Assembly: GCA_030248065.1 (NCBI GenBank)
Contig: JASAMV010002805.1
Span: 62,001 to 126,000 of the forward strand
Origin: Rhynchonema sp. JSB1_4
Taxonomy: Eukaryota > Nematoda > Chromadorea > Monhysterida > Xyalidae
Length of the DNA stretch: 64,000 bases
Direction: 5' to 3'
In this document: positions 24,803 to 37,676 of the stretch, in pieces
Layout of the letters: each line of letters opens with the position of its first letter
Numbering within the stretch: position 1 is the stretch's first letter
Translations under genes and position numbers: made by a program
The notes under the pieces: model-generated
What the model was told of the DNA's origin: nothing
Database searches by the model: none
Seen by the model: only the letters and a program-made list of their open reading frames with translations

Positions 24803-24999
24803 GTAAAGGCAAACTACGGCAACACGAGCCCGATTTCGCAGCTGGCAGAATAGTGAAACATTCATACGTGGCTGCTGATTTGGGAACTGTTACACGTTGA
24901 AGAATACAAAGTGGAGCATGATGATTTTCTCTTTCTATTCGTTTTGAATACACACCACCTTCGAAATCGGGCTCGTGTTGGCGTAGTTTGCCTTTAAAT
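24803..24999. mobile_element. Short MITE between RPRD-like gene and INTS4
   Basis: AAAGGCAAACTACGGCAACA near 24806 is mirrored by TGTTGGCGTAGTTTGCCTTT near 24975-24994; the match continues through CGAGCCCGATTTCG. The element is about 195 bp, with no coding capacity. Confidence 0.8.
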
Positions 25000-25427
25000 T
25001 TGGAATTGAGATGTTTTTCGCTTTTTTCTGTGAAATTTTGAATTGTTTTATTTTTGTTCTCCGAAACAATTTTCTGTGTGGCACTGTCATTGTTGCTTTG
25101 TAAATTGTGCTGTTTTGTGCGAATGTCTGTGAAATCTCTTAATTTTCTCATTTTGTTGCTGTTGTATTTTTGTTTGACCTACTGTATATTGCATCAAAAG
25201 TGTTTGATTCTGCTTCAAGAATGGGTTCTATTTTCTTAGTCATACTCTGCTAGAAAGCGTTGGCATAAAAAGTTACCTTTTCGTCAAAGTCAACCAAAGC
25301 ACAAATTGTGATAAACTGTTGTTCGGTTGGTTGCCTTTTAGCTTCGGCAATCATATCTGACGTCTTGTGTAAAGTCGCTCTAAATTTTAACCGGCGTCAA
25401 GAAAGCGCGAAAATTTCAGGCAAAAAA

Positions 25428-28400
25428 ATGGCCAGCCGGGGAAAGAAGCGTCAGCGTGAGGAAGATGGCACAACCGTCTTGATTGAGGTTTATGTTTTGT
25501 GGTGATTATTTATATTGCTCGTCGATCCAATTTTTTGAGGTGTGAGATGTTCATTTTTGGATGTTCTGCGCAAGTCGATCTTTCCTGTTCGATTCCGCTT
25601 GCCAACCAAATTTTGAGGACGCCAAGCAATCGCAATATCCTCGCAAGAAGCTGCGGCTGTTGCGCGTGCCAGAGAAGAGTGCGGTGACCGTACTGACTGA
25701 TGCGAGGAACGTACAGGAGACTGAAAGTTCGCTTGGTTATATCAAGGAATTTAGACAGGTGGGTGTGGTGCATCTTGACGCAGTTTTGAGAGAATGGTGC
25801 GATAGTCGACAACGAATGACTCTGGTATCGTCCCACCGATATTCACATGAGAGAAAAATTTCAAACCCTTTGTAACCGATTGGACTGCATTGCAATTGGA
25901 CCGTTTGCAATTGTTCAACCAAGTACACATTGTTTTCAGAATTACCTCGAAAATATCCCACCATCACAACTTGACCAAGTGGACGCGCTGCTGCAAACAA
26001 TTATCGAGTCCCATTCAAGTCATGACGTCAGACAAGAAGCAATGACACTGTCACTGTGTCTCTGGCAGAAAAATATTGGTTGGTTTTCTTGTCCTATTGT
26101 TTTCATTTTGACACCAATTTTGTTGTTCGTTCGCTTCACAGTCCTGTTGGTTTTGCCAGATTCTCGCAGCAGCTCCCAGCTTTCGGACCTGATCGACACT
26201 TATGCACGCATCGCTGAAACATTATTCGATTCGGCCAGTCTACTGCCAACAATGCTCAATTTGATGTGTTTGTTCGTCGATAGGGCCAATCAATTAGTCG
26301 CAATTGACCAATCAACCATTAAACTCGATCACCGATATCGCAAGTTATTCGCTTTAGCCAAACGGGCTATGACCGATCCTGTGTTGGGCGCTTTGCGACT
26401 CGAGGGAGTCAGGATGGCCTATAGATGCTGGCCTGTCGGTGAGGAAGGGCTGAGCACTAAAATTGGGGCTGGGAAAGCAGGACCTGGGCTGGTGAAGGCC
26501 TCCAACACAATGCAAACAGATTGCCGGGTATCGCGCACTATGCTGAAGCACGTGGATCTAATCGGCTAGCCGCTAAGTCTGCTGCATTGTGTGTGAGGCG
26601 TTACAAACAGCACCATCGGCAACAGCAGTTGATCTTCGTTTCGTAACTTGTTTCCACTGTGGAGCACTATCAAGTCATCATCAAGGCAAATACGAGTACA
26701 TCAGGTAACGAGCAGCCCCCTAAACACATGCGGACGAATGATGGTCTCCACGATAGCCGCCTACAATAAATCGTTGGAACCCTTGTATGGGGGCATGGGA
26801 CATCTGCCCGCAAATGGGAATCTTTCCCGGCCACACCACTGTTCACATTTTGCTTGCAGGCACGCAAGTCAACCGCGTGTTGTATTGTGCGATGCGTGAC
26901 CGTGACGCACGTGTGCGTGCCATGGCCATTGAATGCATCATACAGCTGTATGCCAAACATCGATCGCCTATCACACACAACAATTATGTCCATCTCAAGG
27001 TGGGTTGGACGTGCGACTCGGTCATAAAACATGTGAATGGAGAGATTATTTGGTAAATTGTAAAGCACAACGATTGATTCTTCAGGCAATGATCAGTGAT
27101 TCGGAATCGGCCGTGCGTGTCGGCGCCGCGAGACTGGCACTGCTGTTCGCAACGCTGTTTCCCGAAATGTTCGTGGATTCCTTATATGTTTGATCAGCTG
27201 TTGTCAATCAACATGACCTCATTTATCGAGCACCTTTAACATTTCTCAATCCAATTGTGTATGTGCCCTTTGTGCAGCCGCGTGCCGAGTCACACGCCAA
27301 ATGTGCACCTTCGACTTGTGGATGACGCTTTTTCGTGCGTTTGTGGTCTGCTAAACGACCTTACACCAAGTGTACGTGTGGTTGCAGCACAATTATTGGT
27401 GAGTTTGTGTGATGTCGGAATGTTTGTTTGTTGCTTGAAGCTGGCTCTTCGGTCGATCTTTGAATTGTTGACGTACGTCTGTATCACAGGGTGAATTCCC
27501 GCCGCTGGTTGGCGAAGATTTCATCGAGCAGACACTTGACAAGAAGTTGCTGTCGTCAATGCGGGTGTGTTTTCTGTTCTTGCTTTTGATTATTTCTACC
27601 TTAGTCGTCCATCGATGTCGAAAGCTGCTCCGTATGGACTAACACAATGTCGTTTCTGTCCCTGTTGGTAACCAGACTGACAGGATGGCGGTTTGGATGG
27701 CGATAATAAAATCGATTATAATCATGTGACAGGCTTCGAATCCCAAGTACGCGACCTATCATCATCGTCAACAGTACGGTCGAATGCATCGTCGGGCCGG
27801 CCCTCTCTCCCCTGTTCGACTACACGCACGATCCAGACGATTCGCCAGCAGTGAATGGTCGACAGGTCTGATGGTTTAACAACATTTGCATCGAATTGGT
27901 GACGTCATCGCTGTTTCGAAACACACACGATTCTAAACTTTTCAAGTGTTTGTGCGTGTTTCAGGCAAGAAGTTGGGCGAAGACGTGCCCGTGGAACGAG
28001 CGGACGAGCAAGCAGTCATCTCGGCACACGCATGCGGCGCGTTGGTGTTGGCATTGGAGGATGAGTGCTCGGGTGGGTGGAGTGCCCAACATAAGTATCG
28101 GCGGTGGCTTTTTTTGCAGTCGTATTTTTGTTCGGCGTATTGTATTTCCAGTCACATTATTTGGTCAACTGATGTCTAACAGAAGCAGGGAGTTTCGCCT
28201 GCTGTTTCCTCAGACTCGCAATGCACCAGGCCATCGTCAGTGCGCATGCACCAGATGGTCATCCACCGATCACTATGACATAATAAATTATGTCCATCCT
28301 CCATCCACATATTTTGTTCAGCTGTGCGTCTTGCCGGTGTCGACACCCTGTCAGCCCTGATCAGCACTCCTACAATGGGTTGGTTATCGGCACGGGCTGT

Positions 28401-31400
28401 GGATGCGCTCGCCGATATGTTCAATGACGAAATCGCTGACGTTAGCTAACAGTTGTTGTTGAGTTTCGGCGGTTGTTGAGTTGACTTTAATTTTATTGGC
28501 AGAAACTCAAATTTGTTGTTTTAGGTCCGCCTGCGCGCTGTGACCGCTGTGAAACCATTACTGACACACGCACCGCCATTGGAGTTGGCACAATTGCTCT
28601 TGATGCTCAGCGTACTTGACGTACGGTGATGTTTCAGCATTTTGGACTGGCTTTCATTCTGTTGAAACCTAGTTAAAGTTGCAAAAACAGGTTGCACTTT
28701 TGGCAACCGAATTGCTGTAAATTCGCCATGTCTTTAAAACTCCTTGCTTTTTCTCCAAACTAAAAATGTTGTATTTGCACCGAGTGGAGACGAAGAGTCA
28801 CTCATTCACCACCCTGTCCGCATTCACGCACAGGACGCCATGCCCGAGTCGCGTCTAATGGCCCGTCAACTGTTGCACGTGTGTCGTATGTCGTCAGCCG
28901 AATGCGTGCGTGTCACAGTCAAGTGCTTGATGAAAAATATGAGACGATTTCCGGCCGATAGACGATCCATCCATTTGTGAGCCATTTGCTTATTGACTTA
29001 TAATGTTGCCGCTAAAGGCTTTAGCGTCTTGTCGTTGTGTGCGTCTTTTAGGTCACGTGTCCGTTGGATGCATTCGCAATCAATATTCGCTTCACGGATA
29101 CCCTGATAATTATTTCAGATGCATGAAACACGTCGGTCTGAATCACCCGATTTTGGTCGAAGCAGTCGCAGTTGAGCTGCTGGGTTTTCATCCGGTCTTT
29201 GCCACGGCTGAGCCGAATATTCAGGATCAGTATTGTTCGTCATCCTTCAATGTTGTCGCCTTTTTGTTATGTTTTGCCTTGAGTTTTCAAGGCAAGCTCC
29301 ATATTTCAGACATGGCCAAACTGATTCTTGTGCTGAACGCCGCATCCGCATGTGCCCCTTTGCGTGCACTGTTCCCGACTTATATCTGGACGCATTACGA
29401 TTTTGTGCGACAGAGCTCGCCGCAGATGGTAGTCGAATTGAAGGTATGGCTGTCGCTAACTAGTCGATGCTTCAATTGGTGTTTGTTGCAAACTAACAGT
29501 TTTAGTCCCAATATCTTGATTTTTTCAGCGATCTCGCAGTGTTACCAACTCATTGACGACCGAAAGTAAACTAACGACAATTTCGTCGCATGGCTCGATG
29601 CTGAAACGGATCTACACTTCGTTGGTGCGAATTGTGGAGATGGAAGCACTGGTCATTGACGATCGACTGCGATTGCTCGACGTGATCGTTACGTGAGTTT
29701 GTGTTGATCGGGTCAGAAATGCAGTGTTTTCAGAATGCAGACGAGTACAATGAGTCCCTCTTCAGTGTGAAATGAAATCAATAGGTGAAACGCTTGCTTT
29801 TCCAGCGATTTCGCCCGTTGTGCCACGTGCACGCAGCGGAAGCGCGCTGTCGCCAGATTCTTCGCTGATGTTGCTCGTTTGCTGCGCGTGTATTGTGAGA
29901 TTAGTCATTGCGTTGGTTCGGTGGAAACAAAAATGGTGCGTTCAGTGTGCTTTCGGATTAATCGGAGCTAGCATGGTAATGCTAAGCGACATATGGTTCA
30001 TTCCTTATATTGCGTGAGTTGAAAAATTTAAACTCACGCCATTTTCACAAGACTTAACTTGAGAAGCCCAAACTTGCACACAACTTGTACGGCGTGGACT
30101 TCTAGGTCCACACAAAATTTCATTCCGCTGCGTGCCCACTCGCGCGATCGCGGGCAAGATACAGTTGAAATTTTTGTAAAAACGTTCTTTCCCTTTTTTT
30201 TTCCACAAAGTAGTAGTCAGGGACCAGACGTTACTGAACACCAGAAATGTTAATATCGCATATAGGGTTTTCGCACACGAGAAACACGATGGTGCTATCG
30301 CCGACTTCGTAACTCCACGACTGAGACCGGTTCCAGACCATGACCACGACTTTTTGTATGTAAAGTGTGCTTCCCGAAGTAAAATTTCGCCGAAAAGTTG
30401 GGTTGCCAGAACTATTAAAGTTGTTTATGTGGTTTTCGCACTCGAGAAACACGGTAGTGCTATCGCCGAGTTCGTAACTTTTAGTATGAACGGTTCCAGA
30501 CCATGACTTTTTGTACAGAAAGTATGGTTCTAAAGCCAAAATCAGCGGTGATATGTGTTTTTAATCGTTGTTACGTCAAACATATATTAATTCCAATTGG
30601 TTAAACGTTTTTCAGCTCAAAAAGAGCCATAATGGACGCTCAGACACACACAACAATGCATTAGTGCACGCTACGTAGTTGCCTGATTCATAAAGCGCAC
30701 AATGCATTACACACAACCATACATGTTGAATTAGTGACTCGGTTAGTACTTAAGCGTGACTCGGTTGGAGGCGTGCGAAGTACAGCCCTTCTAATGAGGC
30801 GTGCGAAAGACAAACTGCGTCAAATGAGGCGTGCGACGTACAGTGAGGCGTGCGAAAGACATCCGACACAAAATGAGGCGTGCGACGTACAGTGAGGCGT
30901 GCGAAAGACAAACAGCGTCAAATGAGGCGTGCGACGTACAGTGAGGCGTGCGAAAGACATCCGACACAAAATCAGGGGCGACGAAGTGAGGCGTGCGAAA
31001 GACAAAACGTCAATGAGGGGCGACGACAGTGAGGCGTGCCAAGACTGAAGTCAGCCAAGATGAGGCGTGCGAAAGACATCCGACGCCAAATGAGGCGTGC
31101 GAAAGACATCAGACGTAAGATGAGGCGCGCAAAAGACGTATGACATCAATTGAGGCGTGCGAAAGACACACCCACTTCAAATGAGGCGTGCGAAAGTCAC
31201 CCCCACTTCAAATGAGGCGTGCCAAGTTCATTCGTGTATTATGTACCACTGACATCTGCAGTGGCTTGTACCATGCTGATATATGATGCGGCGTACCAAG
31301 TACGTTTAGAATGAGGCGTGCGAAGTACATCGACGTCAAATGAGGCGTGCGAAGTTCGGATTTTCGAAACTCGCTTGTAAAGGCTCGTAGAGCGATTCTG

Positions 31401-34400
31401 AAATCAGTTCTGGAATCGATTCATTTTTGGGTGGTTTATACTTTTTTTAATTAATTGAAGTCCTTAATTGATTCCGGAATTTAATTCGGAATCAAAAAAT
31501 CACCGATCGATCGATCACCGCCGATCCGGATCAGCGACCGTTGCTTGCGGTGCTGCTCTTATATATGCATTTGGCGAAACATTTTTGCCCGTCAGTGCCC
31601 CCAGTGTGTTGGCGACTTTTAGAGTGAAATCCTCGATTGGGCTGCAGAATACCGTTCAAAACTTGCTGTGAACATAAACAACAACATATATTGTGCCTGC
31701 GAAATATACTTGCGGCGCGCAATGTACAGTGAGACAAAAACGACAACAGTATGCGATGTAACATTTGGTTTGTGCCTCGCACGCCTCAATGTACATTGCA
31801 CGCTTCAACTCGCATGTTTGTGGACGTTCACGGCGATGTTTAGACTGTGTTCTGACAACTGATCGAACTTCAACAGACTAAAATTCTCCAATACACTAGT
31901 GCACTGACGGGCAAAAATGTTTCGCCAAATGCATATATAAGAACAGCACCGCAAGCAACGGTCGCTGATCCGGATCGGCCGTGATCGATCGATCGGTGAT
32001 TTTTTTGATTCCGAATTAAATTCCGGAATCAATTAAGGACTTCAATTAATTAAAAAAGTATAAACCACCCAAAAATGAATCGATTCCAGAACTGATTTCA
32101 GAATCGCTCTACGAGCCTTTACAAGCGAGTTCCGAAAATCCGAACTTCGCACGCCTCATTTGACGTCCGATGTACTTCGCACGCCTCATTCTAAGCATAC
32201 TTGGTACGCCGCATCATATATCAGCATGGTACAAGCCACTGCAGATGTCAGTGGTACATAATACACGACTGAACTTGGCACGCCTCATTTGAAGGGGGGT
32301 GACTTTCGCACGCCTCATTTGATGTGGGGGTGACTTTCGCACGGCTCATTTTAAGTGGATGTGTCTTTCGCACGCCTCATTTGGCGTCGGATGTCCTTCG
32401 TACGCCTCACTGTACGTCGGGTGTCCTTCGCGCGCCTCATCTGACGTCTGATGTCTTTCGCACGCCTCATTTGGCGTCGGATGTCTTTCGTACGCCTCAT
32501 CTGACGTCGGGTGTCCTTCGCGCGCCTCATCTGACGTCTGATGTCTTTCGCACGCCTCATTTGACGTCGGATGTCTTTCGCACGCCTCACTGTACGTCGC
32601 ACGCCTCATTTTGTGTCGATTGTCTTTCGCACGCCTCATCTTGGCCGACTTTGGCACGCCTCAGTGTACTTGGCACGCCTCACTGTACGTCGCACGCCTC
32701 ATTTGACGCCGTTTGTCTTTCGCACGCCTCACTGTACGTCGCACGCCTCATTTTGTGTCGGATGTCTTTCGCACGCCTCACTGTACGTCGCACGCCTCCT
32801 TTGACGCAATTTGTCTTTCGCACGCCTCATTTGAAGGGCTGCACTTCGCACGCCCCGACCGAGTCGCTAATTCAACATGTATGCACACAACACACAGCCG
32901 GCCAGCCAGCACACACACACACAGGCAGGCAGCCAGCACACACACACACAGGCAGCCAGCACAATAGGCAATGCAGCAATGCACGCGTAGTTATGTACAT
33001 AGTAATGTTTGTGAAGGAAAGTGGCGAAGCAGTTATGTCCGAACGCTCTAACGCGCATCACTGAAGACGAAAAGGTCGCGGGTTCAAACATCCACGCGCG
33101 CAGCGAACTTTTTGTTGTTTTTTACTAACTTTTAATGAATGCTGGGTAACATTTTTCAGTTTTTTCGTGTTTTTATTTGAGATTAATTATTAAGCACAGG
33201 TGCGGTTCGCAGTTTATGCGCTGTGATATCATTCATGATAAAATACCCACAAGATATCAACTTCTTAATTAAAATTGCTGTTGCTCTCTAACATTCAAAG
33301 CTTTTTCCGCATTTATAATTTGGCTTTCGTGGGAAAGTTAAATAGTAGTTTTTACGTAACATTGAATCCAAGATCAGATGCGGCGGCCAACACCAAAGCA
33401 ATCTGGAGACTGATGTTTGACACTTATTTCATTGCTGAAGCTGGAGGGACAGGGGGCATGGAAGTTCATTGCACAGCTTTGCTTGGTACTAAACCAACAA
33501 GTGCCATTCTCTGAAACGATGCGCAATCAGTGCGCTATAAATGATGGTACCTAGGGTGTCAAATACATACCTGGGGGTAAATTAAAAAAAATAAATAACT
33601 TGACAAGTTACCATGTTCCTCAAAAGCATAGACATGCGCGTGGGACACTGCGTTGGTTTTGTTTCAGTGGTGGGTGAAGACGCAGACACAAGCGTGTCTC
33701 CATTGTCAGAACCCCATAGTGAAATCGAAACACAAAATTGGCCTTATGTCACGATAACCACCGATTCATATATCCTGCCAAAAAGTACAGCATCCTTAAA
33801 CTAATCCCCACACCTCATTGCGCTCATGTGCGCTGATTACTTGAGAAAAGTCTGATGGTCGACATTTTCATTGTTTAGAACCATTGTTGGCCGGAACTGA
33901 AAACTTTCTGTGCCTGATTTATCCGGGTTCTCTGTTTGGCGCTTGCGCGATATAAAAGAACGACACAAGAAAGAAAAATGCCCCAAGGGGCATAAAAGAA
34001 ATATGGTTCCCTGGCTGACTGGCATAAAAGAACGATACTAGCTTGCACCACTTTGTTGATGTTTCATGAGGCACTGGAATAAACGTAAGTGTGTTCTGAG
34101 CTGTTTGATGCCGAACAGTAGATATTGAACCATATTCCCGGCGCTAACTCTTTTGAACCAACACCCAGCCGATAGCGAAACTTTCGTGAAAACCTACATA
34201 TTCAGGCAACTGTTTCTTCTTTTCAACCTCACGATGGTAACTGTGCAGTCTTCGGTTAAGCACGATGATTCAACAAGGAGAGGAGTAAAGAGAATATTGC
34301 ACTCTTTCAATATCTCCATGCCCTGTGTCTCTGGTTTCAAAACAGCACGCGCCGGGAATATGGTTCAATATCTACTGTTCGGCATCAAACAGCTCAGAAC

Positions 34401-35369
34401 ACACTTACGTTTATTCCAGTGCCTCATGAAACATCAACAAAGTGGTGCAAGCTAGTATCGTTCTTTTATGCCAGTCAGCCAGGGAACCATATTTCTTTTA
34501 TGCCCCTTGGGGCATTTTTCTTTCTTGTGTAGCTTATGCTTAGGTTGTTTTATTACCGGCCACTGTGAAATTGCAATTGTGATAACTCGGTTTCCTCCCA
34601 GACTGAATGTCGCCAATTGCTCACCCAAATGTCACTGCGTTACGCACACGATCGTGCGGACATCGCTGTGTTTCTCAATGACATGCGTACAAGAGTTGAT
34701 GCACTGACGTTACAAGAAAATGAAAACGAACAAGAAGACGCGATATTTCACACGATTCAGGTTTGTGTCCTTCACCAAAAGTCGTACCATTTCCCAACTC
34801 AAACCAGATTATTGTTGGAAACATCAGATACCTTCGTTGCCTGAACTTGATGACAATAGCGATGTTGATCGATTCCTAATCAAGCAAGCGCAAATCGTTG
34901 AACCGGCCGCAGACTCGGAGGACACCATCAAGTTCGTCGCATCATTGGTGACCGGCGTGCCTTTGGTGGCTGAGTTGCACGGATTCGACCATAGCGACTG
35001 TGAACAACGATTGTGTATTGAGGTATTGCATAATTATTGTAGCGCCGTCATGTAATGTAGTTGTGTTGTCATGCACATGCTGTAAGTGCTGGAAATTGTT
35101 GGACACTGGTTTGTCAGAAGCAACCAATTTTGCTTCAGATCACATACCCCGACCGTCGACAGCATGTATACCGTCCGCCGATCTCGGATTTCCGTCGTTT
35201 GACCCCCACCCTGACGCGACTATCCACTGAAATATTGTTGCATTCGGAGTTGTGGAATGACAAGGCCCAGGTCAATGTGAGATTGGTGTTGAGGCAGGGC
35301 GATGAATCGGTGGTGGATTGTGGGGACCGGACAGTGACATTGGAAGTGATGCCCAAGACTAGGTGTTGA
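25428..35369 (+). CDS. INTS4: Integrator complex subunit 4
   Basis: Twenty exons: 25428-25487, 25618-25758, 25940-26078, 26142-26438, 26860-26999, 27086-about 27156, 27278-27398, 27490-27564, 27733-27865, 27965-28072, 28322-28440, 28525-28620, 28834-28976, 29119-29234, 29310-29443, 29529-29692, 29806-29935, 34602-34760, 34828-35022, 35139-35369. About 923 aa, against 963 in human. Diagnostic blocks: LRLVDDAFSCVCGLLND, EDFIEQTLDKKLLSSMR, STGKKLGEDVP, MFNDEIADVRLRAV, CMKHVGLNHPILVE, FHPVFATAEPNIQD and, near the end, AQIVEPAADSEDTIKFVASL. HEAT repeats dominate the first two thirds. INTS4 scaffolds the INTS9/INTS11 endonuclease module that cleaves snRNA 3' ends and attenuates Pol II. The exon 6/7 junction is the one I could not settle. 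Intron 17 (29936-34601, 4.7 kb) is over five times longer than any other intron in the gene and is filled with foldback repeats. Confidence 0.95.
30265..30540. repeat. Two-copy tandem duplication in INTS4 intron 17
   Basis: A unit of about 164 bp is repeated: GGTTTTCGCACACGAGAAAC at about 30268 recurs as GGTTTTCGCACTCGAGAAAC at about 30432, and GGTTCCAGACCATGAC recurs with the same offset. The copies have diverged. Confidence 0.75.
30719..32882. mobile_element. Large foldback element with minisatellite arms
   Basis: A 2.2-kb inverted repeat. Outer ends ATACATGTTGAATTAGTGAC (left) and GTCGCTAATTCAACATGTAT (right) mirror each other. Each arm then carries about 600 to 700 bp of a 30-bp tandem repeat: GAGGCGTGCGAAAGACATCC-type units on the left, GCACGCCTCATTTGACGTCG-type on the right. 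Inner arms (about 31360-31610 and 31890-32150) are unique sequence and nearly identical in inverted orientation, around a central loop of about 250 bp. No transposase is visible. It occupies nearly half of INTS4 intron 17. Confidence 0.9.
32890..32962. repeat. CA-rich simple repeat
   Basis: ACACACACACAC tracts alternating with GGCAGGCAGCCAGC, directly outside the right end of the large foldback. Confidence 0.75.
33028..33098 (+). ncRNA. tRNA-like sequence (pseudogene or SINE head)
   Basis: Contains a B-box-like GGTTCAAACATCC and an upstream CCGAACGCTCTAACGCGC that resembles a D-arm. The intervening CACTGAAGACGA resembles an anticodon arm with GAA. Acceptor pairing is poor, so a functional tRNA is unlikely. 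It lies just beyond the large foldback in INTS4 intron 17. Confidence 0.4.
33963..34530. mobile_element. Foldback element with 182-bp arms
   Basis: Left arm 33963-34144 (ACACAAGAAAGAAAAATGCC to ATATTCCCGGCGC) is mirrored by 34349-34530 (GCGCCGGGAATAT to GGCATTTTTCTTTCTTGTGT), with the same length and near-identical sequence. The 204-bp spacer has no coding similarity. It ends about 70 bp before INTS4 exon 18. Confidence 0.92.
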
Positions 35370-35946
35370 ATGTTGACTGTTCTCGTTGTCGTTGTGCTGC
35401 TGCGTGTGCAATGTGCATAATTATTATTGGTCTCGCTCACGGATATCACCGATAAAATTTTTAAAAATATTGCCTATGTTCCCTGCGTTCATTTGTAGGT
35501 TTGGATTTGAAAATAGTTGCTATCCTTTTTTCACACGCATCGTTCATGATTTTGCGCCGAATGTCTATCGCCCTGTCCTGCCTGCAAGTCACACTCTACC
35601 CTGAAAATACGTGTGTTTTGGACCTGACACGATGGGCAGCACACAAATCCGAGCTCGATCCAGCAACAATTTATTGCCAATCATGGTTACCACGCTGTCA
35701 CTTGCCCTCCTGTTCCGTTGGATGCTTTCCCACACCTCGAGGTTCAAAGCGTTTGTGGCCATAAATTAGCTCAAATTACGGTCATTCCACCCACAATATG
35801 GTACACACGTCGCTGTTTCTCACAAAAAAGCCCGAAGAGGAAACCATGGTGTCAATGTTGATGAGGCGTGACCCACTTTGTTTGTTCCGCTTCGTGTGCT
35901 GCGTCGACTACCTCCTTGTAAGCCGTGACCATGGTCTGTTCACTTG

Positions 35947-36666
35947 ATGGAAACCCAAGCAATGAGCACAGCTTCAATTGGCAAAGCAGCAGCCGCAATA
36001 ACTGTGGTTTTCCTAATCAGCACGTTTCTGACAAACTATGGATCCTGCAGCAGCAACGGTATGCGGCAAGTGCGACACCGGTGGTCATCAACAGGGTCAG
36101 TGTTAATTTATGCCATTTTTATGTGGTGATGGGGACTGCGACTGCAACTGGACTACGTTTTGGCAAAGGCAAATTTTGCTTTCGACTGTACCTATATTAC
36201 TCGATGCACATAGTTAACTTCGACCAGCGTAGAAGTTTTCACCATCGGTGTTGGAGGACGACATGTTGGGCGAACGTTATGCTCCGTTCCTATCTCGAAA
36301 TATGGTGCAAAAATTGCTTTTGCTTCGCCCTGGTCCACACATTCTTGTAACCCCCAGGTGACAGCCGTAATGTTGGTTTTCCAACCTGTTCTGATTCTTT
36401 TCACACATTACAGCTACACATGGCCACTGTACAGTCTTTTGCACTTCCCATCGGGGAAAAGGTCGGACATCGGTTTCGAACTACAAGCACCGCGATGGTG
36501 GAGTGTAAATCGGCAGCACACAAGCGCAAATTGGGGCAGTAGCAGTGGTTCTATCATTAGGAAACGCTCGCCAATGATGCTTTTCTGCATGACACGTACT
36601 GGCTGTGGGTACGGCATGTACACTGCACCCAGAGATGATAGGAATAAGAAATTGGGTGGTGATTAA
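35947..36666 (+). CDS. Candidate secreted peptide precursor with dibasic sites and an FCxxxTGCG motif
   Basis: Proposed two-exon gene: 35947-36095 and 36414-36666, 402 nt, 133 aa. Exon 1 encodes a good signal peptide (KAAAAITVVFLISTFL followed by TNYGSCSS). The donor AACAGG|GTCAGT and acceptor CACATTACAG|C agree in phase 2. Exon 2 has SLLHFPSGKRS, a Gly-Lys-Arg amidation-type site, and then IIRKRSPMMLFCMTRTGCGY, with a dibasic RKR before a five-residue Cys loop. FCxxxTGCG has the spacing of crustacean cardioactive peptide, but no dibasic site follows the Gly, so this is only a resemblance. The protein ends DDRNKKLGGD. Other splice choices (for example GDSRNV or THGHC joins after SCSSN) are also open. 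Not recognised as a known family. Confidence 0.4.
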
Positions 36667-37676
36667 CTGTTACGATCAAATAGATTAATTACACTGGCGA
36701 GACTGTATTGTGATAAACTCGTTTAGGTTTTTGTTGTCATGCCGCATTTATATGAGGATGGCGAAATACAAAGTGGTTCGCATTGCAAGACGTAATGTAT
36801 GCTTTTTATTTTGATCTCAGTGCGCACAAGGCATTCAGCAATCACCAAACGGCAGGACAAATGCCCACAAAAGATGGCCAAAACTCCCTTGCTTCGACGA
36901 CATAAAACAGACGTATTGTCGTCAAAAATTACATGTTTTATGGTTTCTTGCATAAGTTAGCATGAAATCAGTCGTTTTATTGGTACTGGCCCGCAGACGA
37001 GCAGGGGGCGTGCCTCTGTCGTAATCGAGTTTTGTGGTCCTGAAACTCATCTTGTGTTCAGCATTTTTTAATGAAGCAATTCTATCGGTCAGAAAATCCT
37101 CGTGTGCTTTTGCAACACATGGCAAGGCAAGTTACTGGCAATTTTTGCAAATTTGTGTTCCACAAGCACGAACATGCCAGCCCCGCAAAAAAATCCCAGC
37201 ACATTTTGATTGCTTTGTTCCGGTTCCAATCACCTCACACGCATTTGTGGATGCGTACAGTATTTATTTGCCACACTGCACATGCGACTGCAGGTGCACC
37301 ATTGTTCGTTGCTTGACTTATTCTAATGTTGTTGACACATGTCGACAGAATCGGCTCAAATGCAAGTGCGTCCTATTGTCGGCGACACAGCGTCGTGCGA
37401 TAGGGCTTGCTGCGTTTGGAGCGATTCTGCCAACTTGCGTCCACGACATTTAGAATATGGTAGCCCGTTTCTTTGTGGCTGTGTTTTCTTGCTTGCACAG
37501 TAATGCTGGACTCCAGCAGCGGCTTTGGCAAACATTGTCGATGTGTATTTTCGCTGGGAAGTTCTCATCAAGCATAACTCGTCTGTGTATTTTGCAATCA
37601 TCGTCATGTGGTCTCTTCGTAAACTTTCAGCAGCTGTTCAACTATTAAATTGAAACTGTAAAAAAATCGCCGCGAC

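Noticed and set aside
26440..26859. Extra INTS4 exon in the gap between exons 4 and 5
   Set aside because: Phases of exons 4 and 5 already join, and the frames in between hit stops soon after any good acceptor.
30770..31370. CRISPR-like regular 30-bp repeats
   Set aside because: Animal nuclear DNA; the units are contiguous, degenerate tandem copies with no unique spacers and are mirrored in the other arm.
32324..33064. 246-codon repetitive open frame in the foldback right arm
   Set aside because: The 30-bp repeat unit is divisible by three, so several frames on both strands stay open; the protein is only a repeat artefact.
37034..37453. 139-codon Cys-containing plus-strand frame
   Set aside because: No signal peptide, no family similarity and no conserved Cys spacing; likely chance.
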